Notes: generated by a model not told the origin, from the sequence alone. A DNA stretch of 64,000 nucleotides from Staphylococcus saccharolyticus (GCF_900458815.1 NZ_UHDZ01000001.1:1984001-2048000), one strand, 5' to 3'; counted from the first letter of the stretch, positions 39,283-50,430 are shown. Translations and numbers: made by a program.

Positions 39283-39313
39283 AGCCCTATCTCACAAAAA
39301 AGTGGATAGAGCT
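39283..39313 (-). terminator. Terminator after the YitT-family gene
   Basis: AGCCCTATCTCAC pairs imperfectly with GTGGATAGAGCT, with a T-run on the minus strand side. Confidence 0.55.
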
Positions 39314-39407
39314 AGTATTTATACGTACCAAGAATTTTAAGAATGATTATATATACATTTATAAAAACTTAAATTTAATAAAATTCCGCTTATAAAATAA
39401 CGTTTTA

Positions 39408-40231
39408 CTACTCATCAAGTAAAAATCCATTACCATATACATCACGGACATCATGTATCACAAGAAAAGCATTTTCATCAATACTTTTAATGAGACGTTT
39501 AGCACGAGAAACTTGAGTTTTAGAAATAACTACATGTAAAACATCTTTTTCTTCGCGTGTGCAATAACCGTGACCATTTAATATTGTTAGCCCTCGACCT
39601 ACCTGTTCATCAATTGCTTTTACAACTTTATCTGGATTATTAGAGATGATTGTCATAGCCTTTTTAGTATTTAATCCTTCGATAACAAATTCCATGACCT
39701 TTGTACCAATATATAAAGAAATCACAGTTACTAAGGCTTTAGCCAATGAGATTTGAGTTAATGATATAAGAACAACAATTAAATCAAAAAACAATAGGGC
39801 ATAAGGTGTACTTATATCTAAATACTTATTAACAATACGAGCTAAAATAACAGTTCCTGCTGCTGTTCCTCCAGCCAAAACAATGATTCCGATACCTAAT
39901 CCAACACATGATCCACCAAACACTGCATTTACAATGATATTACCTGTTTCAACATGCCAAGTCTCAGTTAAGTCTAAGAAGATTGATATAACTATTGAGT
40001 TAAATACATACTACGTTTGCTTAAGTATTTATAGCCAACTATAATTAAAATCGCATTTACAACAAAATTTGTAATCGCTGGTGAAACATGAAAAGCATAA
40101 TATAAAACGATAGCTATACCAGTTACTCCACCTTCACCTAGATTCCCCAAGATAATAAAAGCGTTAACGCCCGCTGAGAATATGAATGAACCTATAACCA
40201 CTAATACTATATCTCTAATAGTTTTATTCAT
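39408..40231 (-). pseudogene. YitT family (DUF161/DUF2179) membrane protein, frameshifted
   Basis: Two frames form one protein of about 275 residues: an N-terminal part with ILGNLGEGGVTGIAIVLYY, membrane helices including GLGIGIIVLAGGTAAGTVILAR, and a C-terminal soluble DUF2179 domain (LTILNGHGYCTREEKDVLHVVISKTQ). One base, probably a T in ACT(T)CAATAG near 39997, is missing; adding it gives SMYLTSIVISIFLDLTETWH and one continuous frame. Function of the family is unknown. ATG with an AGGGG ribosome binding site just upstream. Confidence 0.8.
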
Positions 40232-40430
40232 TCAATCACCCCTTTTATTTTTTTTCATTATTAAAATGGTAGCACAAGCCAATAACTACTCACAATATAA
40301 CATTGACAAAAACTTTTAATTTTAAAAAATTAAAAACATTATTTTTTATTCTTATCCGACACTTAACAAATTGAATTCCTCTCATACAATTTAAATCGAC
40401 GAACAAATTTAAATATTCCGAATTTTTAAT

Positions 40431-40458
40431 TTGCTTATTCACAAAGTTCTGATATAAT
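40431..40458 (+). promoter_or_regulatory. Strong sigma-A promoter with extended -10
   Basis: TTGCTT, 16 bases, TATAAT with TG one base before the -10. No plus-strand protein gene follows, but a hairpin-rich 170-base tract ending in a terminator does. Confidence 0.65.
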
Positions 40459-40464
40459 AATTTT

Positions 40465-40635
40465 AACTTCTTTTAAAAGAAGTTATCTCCTTTGTGTTGT
40501 TTATAGTAACAAAACACATTTTTCTCGAAGTACTGTGACAGTACCTAGTCCTTACCGTTACAAGTACATTAATATTCATTTCCCATAAAAGCCAAGTATA
40601 AGAAGTGTTTACTCACTTTCTATACTTGGTTTTTA
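40465..40635 (+). ncRNA. Candidate small RNA, possibly RsaD
   Basis: The tract between the YitT-like gene and nupC has its own promoter and a terminator (GCCAAGTATA...TATACTTGGT then TTTTT), giving a transcript of about 170 bases without an ORF. It begins with a perfect hairpin (AACTTCTTTT/AAAAGAAGTT), followed by ATCTCCTTTG, a C-rich single-stranded stretch able to pair with Shine-Dalgarno sequences, and a second hairpin (GTACTGT/ACAGTAC). As I recall, S. aureus RsaD is about 176 nt and lies next to the nupC-like gene, which fits; I could not check the sequence match. Confidence 0.6.
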
Positions 40636-40729
40636 TCATTTTACTCATTTTGTAAGCATATTTATAAAGGTATTGCACATCATATTGTTAGACATTTTAA
40701 TCCAACTCGTGACGTACAATTTACACTTT

Positions 40730-41959
40730 TTACCAAGCAAACAGCCCGACAAATGCCGCAGTTAATAAAGATACTAATATCCCCGCAAGCAACATCATTG
40801 GAACGTATTTAGATACAAAATCAGAAGTTTTCTTATCAACAATACCTTTTAACGTACCTATAATCATCCCAACTGTAGAGAAATTTGCAAATGACACTAA
40901 AAATGTTGATATCACAGCCCTGTGGTGTGGTGTAAATGAGTTAACCTGTTTAGAAATCTCACCCATAACCACAAACTCATTTGTAACAATCTTTTTAGCC
41001 ATTTGTTGTGCCACATCCCAAACCTCATTGAAAGGTAATCCAAATAGTAATGCAAATGGATACATAAATACACCTAGAATTTGATCTAAACCAAAGCTTC
41101 CTTTAATACCAAAGCCATGTGCTATTAAGCTAGTAATCAAATGTATGAGTCTATCAATTAAATCAGCTAAAGCTACAAAACTGATTACAAATGCAATGAT
41201 AATTAGTACAAGTTTTCCTGCAGCTAACACTGAATCTCCAAGAAACGAGAAAAAAGGTTGACGTTCGGCTTGATGATCTTTAATGCTATAAACTACATCT
41301 TCTTTTTCTTCAACTGTAACGGGATTCAGAATACAAGCAACAATAATTGCATTAATAATATTGAGAGGAATTGCTGTAAGCACAAGTTCACCCGGTATCA
41401 TTTGAACATAAGCACCAACAATTGCACCAGAAACAGAACTCATTGACATCATTGCGATTGTTAATACACGCATCTCATTCATACGCTTAAGTTGTTCATT
41501 AGATACTGCTAAAGCTTCAGTGTTGCCTAAAAACATCATTTCAACACCAAAGAATGATTCAAATTTTGGCTGTCGTGTCACTTTAGCTAACACCCAACCA
41601 ATTCCTCCTATAACTTTAGGGAGAACATTAAAATACATTAAGATATCAAATAATGGCACAACTAATAAAATTGGAAACAATGCACTCACTGCCATGTCCA
41701 TTTGTTTACTAGAAGTAAAACTATTAAAGGCAAATCCTGTACCTCTATGTGCAGACTCGATAATCCAAGCAATACCATTCGCTGCACCTTTTACACCTGC
41801 TCTTCCCCATGGAAAATAAATAAAGAACCAAGCTAAAAATAAGTTTAAAATAACTAAAATTAATATAGATTTCCATTGAATATTCTGACGACTTCTAGAA
41901 AAAATAACTGCAATCCCTAAGAAAACTAATAATCCAATGATGTTTATCAATAAAAACAT
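40730..41959 (-). CDS. nupC: NupC-family nucleoside transporter
   Basis: 409 residues, concentrative nucleoside transporter family. Key segments: MDMAVSALFPILLVVPLFDILMYF, FFGVEMMFLGNTEALAVSNEQL near residue 140 and VSTFLVSFANFSTVGMIIGTLKGI near residue 355 with the nucleoside-binding NFS region. Imports nucleosides with Na+ or H+. The gene is intact and separate from its neighbours; the 41960-42217 gap holds only its promoter region. Confidence 0.92.
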   Translation of the reverse strand: MFLLINIIGLLVFLGIAVIFSRSRQNIQWKSILILVILNLFLAWFFIYFPWGRAGVKGAANGIAWIIESAHRGTGFAFNSFTSSKQMDMAVSALFPILLVVPLFDILMYFNVLPKVIGGIGWVLAKVTRQPKFESFFGVEMMFLGNTEALAVSNEQLKRMNEMRVLTIAMMSMSSVSGAIVGAYVQMIPGELVLTAIPLNIINAIIVACILNPVTVEEKEDVVYSIKDHQAERQPFFSFLGDSVLAAGKLVLIIIAFVISFVALADLIDRLIHLITSLIAHGFGIKGSFGLDQILGVFMYPFALLFGLPFNEVWDVAQQMAKKIVTNEFVVMGEISKQVNSFTPHHRAVISTFLVSFANFSTVGMIIGTLKGIVDKKTSDFVSKYVPMMLLAGILVSLLTAAFVGLFAW

Positions 41960-42217
41960 ATGGCACCTACCTAATAATTATTTTCACAAATAACCATGTA
42001 AACAAACTCAAAGTACCGTAAACCAATCTCCCCCTTAATTATGTATATATTGTTAAAGATGAATATTAATTTTCACAAAAAAATGAAAACGTTTATTTTC
42101 CGTACTATCTAAGTTTATATTCACAAAAAGTTCTTTTAAATCTTACAAAATTCATTATATCATGTGCAAAATTAGGTTAAAATGACATTTTTACAAAAGT
42201 TTAACAGTTAAAAACTA

Positions 42218-42251
42218 AAGCACGTTCCAAGCAAACATGTGGAACGTGCTT
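42218..42251 (-). terminator. Terminator after abcA
   Basis: AAGCACGTTCCA pairs perfectly with TGGAACGTGCTT around a 10-base loop. Confidence 0.8.
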
Positions 42252-42257
42252 AATTAT

Positions 42258-43985
42258 TTAGTCCGATAACTTTTGAGATGTGACAAAATGTTTATATTTA
42301 TAATGTGATGCCATTAACTCGTGATGAGTCCCTTTACCAGTCACGCGTCCTTTATCAATAAATACAATTTGTCCCGCTTTTTTTATAGTAGACAGTCGGT
42401 GTGCAATAACAACTGTAGTTCTACCTTCCATCAACGTTTCAAGCGCTTCTTGTATCTTTAATTCACTTTCACTATCTAAATTTGCAGTAGCTTCATCTAA
42501 TAATAGGATGTCTGGATTTTTGACGAAACTTCTAGCGATATCAATACGTTGGCGTTGACCACCTGATAATTTAAGTCCTCGTTCGCCAACCATTGTGTCA
42601 TAACCTTCATCAAATTGCATAATAAAATCATGACAGTTTGCCAGTTTCGCATATTCGATTAATTCTTCATCTTTAACTTCTCTATTAATACCATATAAGA
42701 TATTATCTCTAATCGTACCACTCATCATAGAGTTAGATTGCATGACATAACCTATTTTAGTACGCCATTTAGAAAGAGGAATATCGAAAATACTTTGATT
42801 GCCATATTTAATATCTCCACTTTCAATATCATACATACGTTCAATCAAATTAAAAATTGTACTTTTGCCTGAACCAGATGGCCCAACGAATGCACTTACC
42901 TCTCCTTGAGGAATACTAAATGTTACATCATCGAGAATTTTCTTAACATCATATTTAAAATTGACATTTTCAAATTTCAATTCGCCATCAATGACACAAA
43001 CACCTTTAGATTCTGATAATGCTTCAGTTGGTTCAATAGGTTCTTGCATGATTTCATAAATACGACTACTTGCACCTACAGCTTTTTTATAGTCAGTAAC
43101 TAACGTAGATAGGTTTATCAAAGGCATAGATAATTGAATAACATAGAAAATCATTGCAATTAACGTACCTGGAGTAATTGCACCCGTTCCAATCTCCAAT
43201 GCACCAAAACCTAAAATAATAGCGATTGTTAAAAGCATGACTACTCCAGATATAGGTTGAACAATTGCCGAAATTTTAGCTTGTTTTAAGCCTAATTGAT
43301 AAATCTTTTTTAAATTAATATGAGCATTATCTAACTCTAATCTCTCAGTATTTGAGACTTTAACAAGTCGCATTTCTGTAAGTACTCGACCCAGCAAACC
43401 ACTAAAATTGGCAATTTCAGATTGCGTATGCGTTGAAATTCTTTGCATCACTCTCCCTAGTGGAATCATAATAAAAATAAATACTGGAATCGTAATAAAA
43501 GTAAGTAATGTCAATTTCCAATCCATAATAAATAACATCACTAATGAACCGATTAAAGTTAATACAGAAGGTAATAAATTGGGTAATTTTTGAGAAATAA
43601 ATTCATTAATCACCTTTGTGTCATCAGTTAAACGACTCATTAATTGACCACTTTCGTTTTTATCAAAGAACGGCATCTTTAATTGGATGATGTGTTCCCA
43701 TAATAACGAACGAATCGCGTAAATAATTTTCTCACCAATTTTACTTAACAAGTAAAGGCCTACACCACTTAGTAAAGCATTAACTAGAAAAATAGCACCA
43801 AATATCGCTATCATTCCCCAGTTAATGCTACTTACAGAAAACTTATCTACCAGACGTCCTGTAAAGAATGGCACTAATAATCCACTTAAACTTCCTAACG
43901 AAGTAATAATGACCGCTGCAATGATTAACCCATATGGCCAAGAAAGCCTCTTAAATAAGAAAAATAAAGGGTTTTGTTGTTTCAT
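42258..43985 (-). CDS. abcA: AbcA-like multidrug ABC exporter
   Basis: 575 residues, a half-transporter with six membrane helices followed by a nucleotide-binding domain: Walker A GPSGSGKST near residue 370, LSGGQRQR, Walker B ILLLDEATANLD and the switch His in IAHRLST. In S. aureus AbcA exports cytolytic peptides and beta-lactam-like compounds, and its gene is divergent from pbp4. Here pbp4 is absent: only about 520 non-coding bases separate abcA from tagD. Confidence 0.9.
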   Translation of the reverse strand: MKQQNPLFFLFKRLSWPYGLIIAAVIITSLGSLSGLLVPFFTGRLVDKFSVSSINWGMIAIFGAIFLVNALLSGVGLYLLSKIGEKIIYAIRSLLWEHIIQLKMPFFDKNESGQLMSRLTDDTKVINEFISQKLPNLLPSVLTLIGSLVMLFIMDWKLTLLTFITIPVFIFIMIPLGRVMQRISTHTQSEIANFSGLLGRVLTEMRLVKVSNTERLELDNAHINLKKIYQLGLKQAKISAIVQPISGVVMLLTIAIILGFGALEIGTGAITPGTLIAMIFYVIQLSMPLINLSTLVTDYKKAVGASSRIYEIMQEPIEPTEALSESKGVCVIDGELKFENVNFKYDVKKILDDVTFSIPQGEVSAFVGPSGSGKSTIFNLIERMYDIESGDIKYGNQSIFDIPLSKWRTKIGYVMQSNSMMSGTIRDNILYGINREVKDEELIEYAKLANCHDFIMQFDEGYDTMVGERGLKLSGGQRQRIDIARSFVKNPDILLLDEATANLDSESELKIQEALETLMEGRTTVVIAHRLSTIKKAGQIVFIDKGRVTGKGTHHELMASHYKYKHFVTSQKLSD

Positions 43986-44398
43986 AGTTATACCTCGTCT
44001 TTAAATTCATATTTTGCATTTTTCCCAATCATAATACAAATCCATTTCAATCCCAATCAATAAAGTTCTTTACAATTTATTATATCAAACAAATCATTAC
44101 ACTATATCATTTGTAAAAATATTATACATATCTAATAAAGCAATTTTAAGTTGATTTACTTGTTTATTTTACCCATTATAACTATGATCTTCGTAGTTGA
44201 TATTATAACATCTTTTGAGTAGTGTGACTAAGTTGAATTCATATTATTTTAAATTGATTTACCGCAATTCATTTTTTGACATAAAAAAATAGACATATCG
44301 CTATTGCAACTATGCCTCAAAAAGTAATATTTAAACATTAAGTTAGATTTCATTGACGAACAAGAAAATTAATTTGTGGAGAAAATACTGTTAAAAAA

Positions 44399-44435
44399 CC
44401 TGTAACTAAATCGAATTAAACAATCCAGTTACAGG
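44399..44435 (-). terminator. Terminator downstream of tagD
   Basis: CCTGTAACT pairs with AGTTACAGG, followed on the minus strand by TTTTTT. Confidence 0.65.
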
Positions 44436-44472
44436 CTGTTATTCTAAGCCAGTTACAGGCTGTTATTCTAAG
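44425..44472. repeat. Perfect 24-bp tandem duplication
   Basis: The block 44425-44448 is repeated exactly at 44449-44472. Each copy contains the terminator arm AGTTACAGG, so the terminator has a spare arm. It lies in the abcA-tagD gap where pbp4 is expected. The rest of 43986-44398 has no frame or recognisable remnant. Confidence 0.9.
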
Positions 44473-44504
44473 TTTCATATCTCAGGCTCTTATCAAATCG
44501 CTAC

Positions 44505-44903
44505 TTATTTAGTATCTTTACCATACAATTCTTGTTTAATTTTTGTTGTTGAGATACCTTCTGTACGATTTAGATAAATTACTTCACATTGATCCTTAAG
44601 AAAATCGAATTCGCCTTCCCAATCATGTCCCATTACAAACACATCGACATCAAAGCGTTCAACATCTTTTTCCTTTTGCCCCCAACCTTCTTCTGGGATA
44701 ACTAAATCAACATAGCGAATGGATTCTAACATCATTTTACGTTGTTCGTAATCATAATAAGACTTTTTATTTTTTATTTGGTTGAATTCATCTGTAGAAA
44801 GCGCCACGATAAGATAATCTCCCATCTCACGTGCTCTTCTAAGTAATTCAATATGACCATAATGCAATAAATCATATGTTCCATAAGTAATTACTCTTTT
44901 CAT
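44505..44903 (-). CDS. tagD: TagD, glycerol-3-phosphate cytidylyltransferase
   Basis: 132 residues, complete. HYGH at 14-17 is the HxGH nucleotidyl-transfer motif and RTEGISTTKI near 113 the second conserved motif. Makes CDP-glycerol for wall teichoic acid. Downstream of tagB and tagX on the same strand. Confidence 0.96.
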   Translation of the reverse strand: MKRVITYGTYDLLHYGHIELLRRAREMGDYLIVALSTDEFNQIKNKKSYYDYEQRKMMLESIRYVDLVIPEEGWGQKEKDVERFDVDVFVMGHDWEGEFDFLKDQCEVIYLNRTEGISTTKIKQELYGKDTK

Positions 44904-45024
44904 GAAACGCTATTCTCCTTAACTTAAAATTTAATAAAAATTTACATTCTTAATGTATCATAAATATCTAGCCCTTACCATTAATTCATGAATGCGTGTT
45001 AAAGTAAAAATTCAAATTATACAA

Positions 45025-46089
45025 TTACTTATTTAATATACGCTTTAATGATTGCTTCCCAGAAAATGATGCTCGCTGAGGCATCACTAAAATTTTAAAT
45101 CGGATAAATCCTGGTCTGCCAATCCCCACTTCACCTAACGCTTTTCTCCATTGATTATATAAATCTTTTGTCCAATGTGTCGCACTTTGTTCAACCGCTT
45201 TGACAATTCTAAACATAGCTTCACCAGAATAATGTGTATATTGCATCGCTCTAATGTAGTCAATCACACTATCCATTAACGATTGTGTGACACGACTATT
45301 TTTTATTAAGTGTGCTTGGATTAGATAGCTCACTATTAAGTTATCCATTCGATAACTGTAGTAAGTCTTTTCATCAATTAATAACAACTGCTCCATAACA
45401 CGTTGGCGAACTTTTAGTGCATCACTCATATATGGTAAAAACGTGTCTGCGCGTTGAGCTGTAATAGACCCTTCTCTTTCATTGTATCCATAAACCATTT
45501 GGGGAATAAGCTTGATATCACGAGCTTTTGAAAATGCTTTTACGATAAACGTATGTTCTTCGCAAAAAACAACATCTTCATCAAAGCGACAGCCAGCATA
45601 CTTGGCACTAAATAATTTGGCACCAGGTCCTATAGATTGTAGAATTTCAGGCTTACAATCAAGCGTAACTAACTCATTAGTAACAATAGATTTATGAGTT
45701 GGAATAACCTTCCATTCACCATTAATATCCCTAGCAATTTGACCTATTACAATATCTGTTTCAACATTTTGTTGAAAAGCTTCAACCATTAAATCAATTC
45801 TACTAGGTAAAAATTCATCATCCGCATCTAAAAACAAAAATGCTTCCACATCGTCAGACATCGCTTCTAATCCAACATTCCTACTACGCGCAGCTCCTTG
45901 ATTATCTTGATGTATCACTTTGATATTTTTATGTTCTTTTTGAAGTTCTGTCAGCACATTTTTCGTATGATCTGTTGATCCATCATTTACACAAATAATT
46001 TCATAGTCTGACTTTGTGTCTACAGAAAGTACTGCGCGTTTGATTATTTGTTCAGCATTATATACTGGAATAATTACTGCTAACTTCAT
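45025..46089 (-). CDS. tagX: TagX, family 2 glycosyltransferase of the teichoic acid cluster
   Basis: 354 residues. GT2 domain at the N-terminus with VIIPVYNAE, CVNDGSTD and the DADDEF (DXD) motif near residue 107. The first codon overlaps the tagB stop (ATGA), so the two are translated together. Its exact role in wall teichoic acid assembly is not established. Confidence 0.9.
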   Translation of the reverse strand: MKLAVIIPVYNAEQIIKRAVLSVDTKSDYEIICVNDGSTDHTKNVLTELQKEHKNIKVIHQDNQGAARSRNVGLEAMSDDVEAFLFLDADDEFLPSRIDLMVEAFQQNVETDIVIGQIARDINGEWKVIPTHKSIVTNELVTLDCKPEILQSIGPGAKLFSAKYAGCRFDEDVVFCEEHTFIVKAFSKARDIKLIPQMVYGYNEREGSITAQRADTFLPYMSDALKVRQRVMEQLLLIDEKTYYSYRMDNLIVSYLIQAHLIKNSRVTQSLMDSVIDYIRAMQYTHYSGEAMFRIVKAVEQSATHWTKDLYNQWRKALGEVGIGRPGFIRFKILVMPQRASFSGKQSLKRILNK

Positions 46090-47177
46090 TGTTTCACCAA
46101 CTTATTAATAAAATTGACTAACTGATTCAAACTTTCCTTAGTGTTATAGTGATGCCATGTACCAAATAAAACATGGAACTCAATGTCATTTTTAAGTGCT
46201 TCGATTAAACTTTCTTCGTTCTTAAATTTGTAATGATTAGGTATATCATAGTAGAAACGATTCAATCCTCTGACTTCTTCATATTGACGCTCATCATAAT
46301 TATAGATGAGTGTAGGTTTATTAAGTAAACTCGCTTCAATAGGTAATGAGCTATAGTCACTAATAATAATGTCTGCCATAATCATTAGTGATGAAATATC
46401 AATATTCTGTGTATCACTTTGATGACCAATTGAAGGATGCAAATGACTGATTAACGTAAAGTCAGGAAGACATTGTTCAAACCTCTCTTTATTTAGCATG
46501 CGATTTGCTATTTCAGATTCTCTATAAGTAGGAACATATATCGCCAGTTTATCACGGATATGATATTGTTTTTTTAATCGACGCTGTTCTTCTTTAAGAT
46601 TGATATTCAAATATTGAACCAGTCTAGGAAGACCAAACTTTAACATTTGATTTGGTTGTGCTTCAAATGATTGCTCAAAACACTGCGCCATTTCTTCGCC
46701 ACCGATTAAATAATAATCTGTAGCACTATATACTTTTCTGTATTGCGAAACCATCGATTGATTATTTAAGTCTACTTGATGATCAGTGAGACCAAAATTC
46801 TTGAGTGCTCCAGCTGCATGCCACGTTTGAATGACACTTTGTCCTTTTTTCTTTTTAAAGCCACCCATCATTAAGTAATACGTATCTAAAATAACGACCT
46901 TGGCTGTACACAACGCTTTCATATGTTTCACAATATGTTTGTTTCCTGCTGGAATGAAAGACACACGATTTAAACTGTCAACAAGATATTGCTCTTGTGG
47001 TTTTCCAATGACTGTTACATTAAACCTTTCTTTATCAAGTGCTTTGATAATCGGTAACACGTCTTGTTTGAATGTCATCATCACAACGATATGCTGACGT
47101 TTAACCTTCAGGGGTTTCAGTATTATATTTAATAATGCAATGCTTAACATGTACATTTTTTTAATCAAAATTCTCAT
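46086..47177 (-). CDS. tagB: TagB, CDP-glycerol glycerophosphotransferase (primase)
   Basis: 363 residues, Glyphos_transf (PF04464) domain. Conserved residues in TWHAAGALKNFG near 129 and SDYSSLPIEASLLNKPTLIYNYD near 275. Adds the first glycerol phosphate to the lipid-linked disaccharide on the inner membrane face. Starts its own transcript, separated from tagG by a terminator. Confidence 0.93.
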   Translation of the reverse strand: MRILIKKMYMLSIALLNIILKPLKVKRQHIVVMMTFKQDVLPIIKALDKERFNVTVIGKPQEQYLVDSLNRVSFIPAGNKHIVKHMKALCTAKVVILDTYYLMMGGFKKKKGQSVIQTWHAAGALKNFGLTDHQVDLNNQSMVSQYRKVYSATDYYLIGGEEMAQCFEQSFEAQPNQMLKFGLPRLVQYLNINLKEEQRRLKKQYHIRDKLAIYVPTYRESEIANRMLNKERFEQCLPDFTLISHLHPSIGHQSDTQNIDISSLMIMADIIISDYSSLPIEASLLNKPTLIYNYDERQYEEVRGLNRFYYDIPNHYKFKNEESLIEALKNDIEFHVLFGTWHHYNTKESLNQLVNFINKLVKQ

Positions 47178-47310
47178 ATATTCACCGTCTTTTATTACTC
47201 AATCGTATTACTTGATTATAAACGATTCCAACTCTCTTAGAAAACGAAAGCCAATAATTTTTTATCGTAAATAAGTCTGAGCATCTAAATTTTTTAAAAA
47301 TATAAATAAA

Positions 47311-47347
47311 ACCAACACCTTAATCCAAAATAGACCAAGGTGTTGGT
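47311..47347 (-). terminator. Terminator between tagG and tagB
   Basis: ACCAACACCTT pairs with AAGGTGTTGGT, T-rich sequence follows on the minus strand. It makes tagG a separate unit from tagBXD. Confidence 0.75.
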
Positions 47348-47355
47348 ATACAAGG

Positions 47356-48180
47356 TTATAAGAAATCAGCAAAGTGATCTCTATAACGTTTGTGTAATAT
47401 TGAACCTAAAGTGAAGAATATAACAATAATACAGACGTTATATAGCATTAATTTCCAATGATCAATAAAATACCATTGGTGGAACAAAATAGCGGCACGA
47501 TAAGATTCCGCAATAAAATATACAGGGTTGAACATCATAATCTTGTGAATGATACCGCTCACACCATGATCTTTTGGTACCCATAAAATCGGAGACATAT
47601 AAAATAGGATTCGCATAATTGCCTGCATCATCATTTGAGTATCTCTAATAAGAATACCTAATGTAGATGTTAATAGCGCTACTGAGGACGTCAGTAAAAA
47701 CGCAAAAGGAACATAAACAAATAGCTGCACGATATGAATAGAAGGAATAATGCCGTTACACATACATGCAACAATAATAATCACTAGTAACCCTAAATGC
47801 CCATAGAATTTACTAGTAACAATATATGTTGGAATAATCGAAAGCGGGAAATTCATTTTGGCCACATGATTAAATTTTTGTGAAATTGACTTAGTCCCTT
47901 CTAAAACACCTTGATTAATGAAAAACCACATACTAATACCTACGAGTAACCAAAACACAAATGGGATACCGTGTATAGGCTGATTGCTTCTAATCCCTAA
48001 ACCAAAGACAAGCCAATATACCATAATTTGCAATGCAGGGTTTAAAACTTCCCATGCAATACCAAGATAGTTATTATGATTTGAAATTTTGATTTGAAAT
48101 TGTGCTAGTCTTTGAATTAAATAGAAACTTTTAATATGTTCTTTGAATACTGTTCCAACTGCGAACATGAACCTAACCAC
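47356..48180 (-). CDS. tagG: TagG, wall teichoic acid ABC exporter permease
   Basis: About 270 residues, six membrane helices, ABC-2 type. NHNNYLGIAWEVLNPALQIMVYWLVFGLG at the N-terminus and the C-terminal YNPVYF-like MFNPVYFIAESYRAAILF segment are typical of TagG. GTG at 48180 has AGGAG at good spacing; the ATG four codons later aligns better with S. aureus TagG, so the exact start is open. Works with TagH, encoded divergently. Confidence 0.93.
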   Translation of the reverse strand: MVRFMFAVGTVFKEHIKSFYLIQRLAQFQIKISNHNNYLGIAWEVLNPALQIMVYWLVFGLGIRSNQPIHGIPFVFWLLVGISMWFFINQGVLEGTKSISQKFNHVAKMNFPLSIIPTYIVTSKFYGHLGLLVIIIVACMCNGIIPSIHIVQLFVYVPFAFLLTSSVALLTSTLGILIRDTQMMMQAIMRILFYMSPILWVPKDHGVSGIIHKIMMFNPVYFIAESYRAAILFHQWYFIDHWKLMLYNVCIIVIFFTLGSILHKRYRDHFADFL

Positions 48181-48355
48181 TCTTTCTCCTGTAATAGATT
48201 ATAATCTATTATGAACCTTTAATAATTTATCTATATTGTTTAATTTTGTCGAAATTAATAAAAAATTGTTTATCACAAACTCATTATATTATACAATCAA
48301 CTCAGTTAAAAATTGTAACGATAATTCTGTGACGTTTATAACCTTGAAAATATAA

Positions 48356-49279
<924 letters not shown>

Positions 49280-49294
49280 TCTGGCATATTACCG

Positions 49295-49320
49295 AACTGT
49301 CGACATTGTCGACAGTTTTT
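49295..49320 (+). terminator. Terminator after tagH
   Basis: AACTGTCGAC and GTCGACAGTT form a stem with a three-base loop, followed by a T-run. Confidence 0.85.
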
Positions 49321-49408
49321 TACTTACTTTAAAGATAATAGTAAAATTAATCACCGATTATATGATAATAAATTTCAATAGACTAAAGTTTCTCTCTTTA
49401 CAATAGAA

Positions 49409-49441
49409 AGCGAGAGATGTCTGCCTGAACTACCTCTCGCT
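49409..49441 (-). terminator. Terminator after tagA
   Basis: AGCGAGAG pairs with CTCTCGCT; T-rich sequence follows on the minus strand. Confidence 0.6.
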
Positions 49442-49447
49442 CTTGTC

Positions 49448-50209
49448 TTATTTTAAAGTTTTATTTTTTCTTTTTTGCTTAGCTACTTTTATCATAAATT
49501 TAGGAATACTAGCCATTCTACCAATGCGCTTCCAATCAATGAGCACTCGATATAACCACTCGATATTTAACTTTTGAAATAATTTGGGCGCTCGTTTCTT
49601 AGAACCACTGAGTACCTCAAATGAACCTCCGACACCCATCATCAACGTTTGTTGAAACTTATCACTATGTTTTGCAATCCATTGTTCTTGTTTAGGAAAT
49701 CCCATACCTACAAAGATATAATCAGGATTAAAAGTTGTCATGCGTTTAATAACCGTTTCATCCTTTAAATTAATGTATCCATGATGATGAGCAAAAGTAA
49801 TATTTGGGTATTTTAATTGCAACTTGCGTTCAGCCACTTCTATGATTTCATTTTTAGATCCAAGCAAGTAAACACGTTGTTGTTTATCATGGGCGATTTT
49901 TAAACTTGCTTCTAACAATTCTATTCCTGGCACACGTCTTCTTAATGGTTTTTGTAGACGTTTAGACGCCTTTACGATACCAGTACCATCAGCTACTACA
50001 TAATCTGCCTTATTTATTAATTTTCTATATGAACGATGTTCAGTAGCATAGTCTACTATTTCTGGATTAGCAGTAACTATAAATAAATTTTTATCCGTTT
50101 TTGTTGAGAAGAATAACTTTATATTCTCTACCAGTTCTAGGATCGTTGTATTGTTAAAATTGACTCCCAAAATATTGACTTTGCTGTTATTAAATTGCTT
50201 ATTATTCAT
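49448..50209 (-). CDS. tagA: TagA, N-acetylmannosaminyltransferase
   Basis: 253 residues of the WecG/TagA/CpsF family (GT26). TANPEIVDYATEH, VADGTGIVKASK, the RVPGIEL loop and FVGMGFPKQEQWI are the family motifs; Asp in ADGTG is the likely catalytic residue. Adds ManNAc to GlcNAc-diphospho-undecaprenol, the committed step of wall teichoic acid synthesis. Monocistronic here, convergent with tagH. Confidence 0.95.
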   Translation of the reverse strand: MNNKQFNNSKVNILGVNFNNTTILELVENIKLFFSTKTDKNLFIVTANPEIVDYATEHRSYRKLINKADYVVADGTGIVKASKRLQKPLRRRVPGIELLEASLKIAHDKQQRVYLLGSKNEIIEVAERKLQLKYPNITFAHHHGYINLKDETVIKRMTTFNPDYIFVGMGFPKQEQWIAKHSDKFQQTLMMGVGGSFEVLSGSKKRAPKLFQKLNIEWLYRVLIDWKRIGRMASIPKFMIKVAKQKRKNKTLK

Positions 50210-50430
50210 CTTTTAAGCCCCACTTCGTTACGCATGTTAATTTATATTTATAAACATTATAAAATTTAATGTCACCCTTAAAAATGTAAGATTTATTCTA
50301 CCACATTAAAATTTAAACAAAAATTGATTTTACAATAATTTACATCTAAAGTCTAAAAGAAATCCTCATGACTTTCGTATATAATTGTTTTTAAGCAAAA
50401 TATTACGTCTAAGTTAATCGAGGTTAAACA

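Noticed and set aside
44399..44472. CRISPR-like repeats
   Set aside because: Only two adjacent copies without spacers; it is a tandem duplication of a terminator arm.
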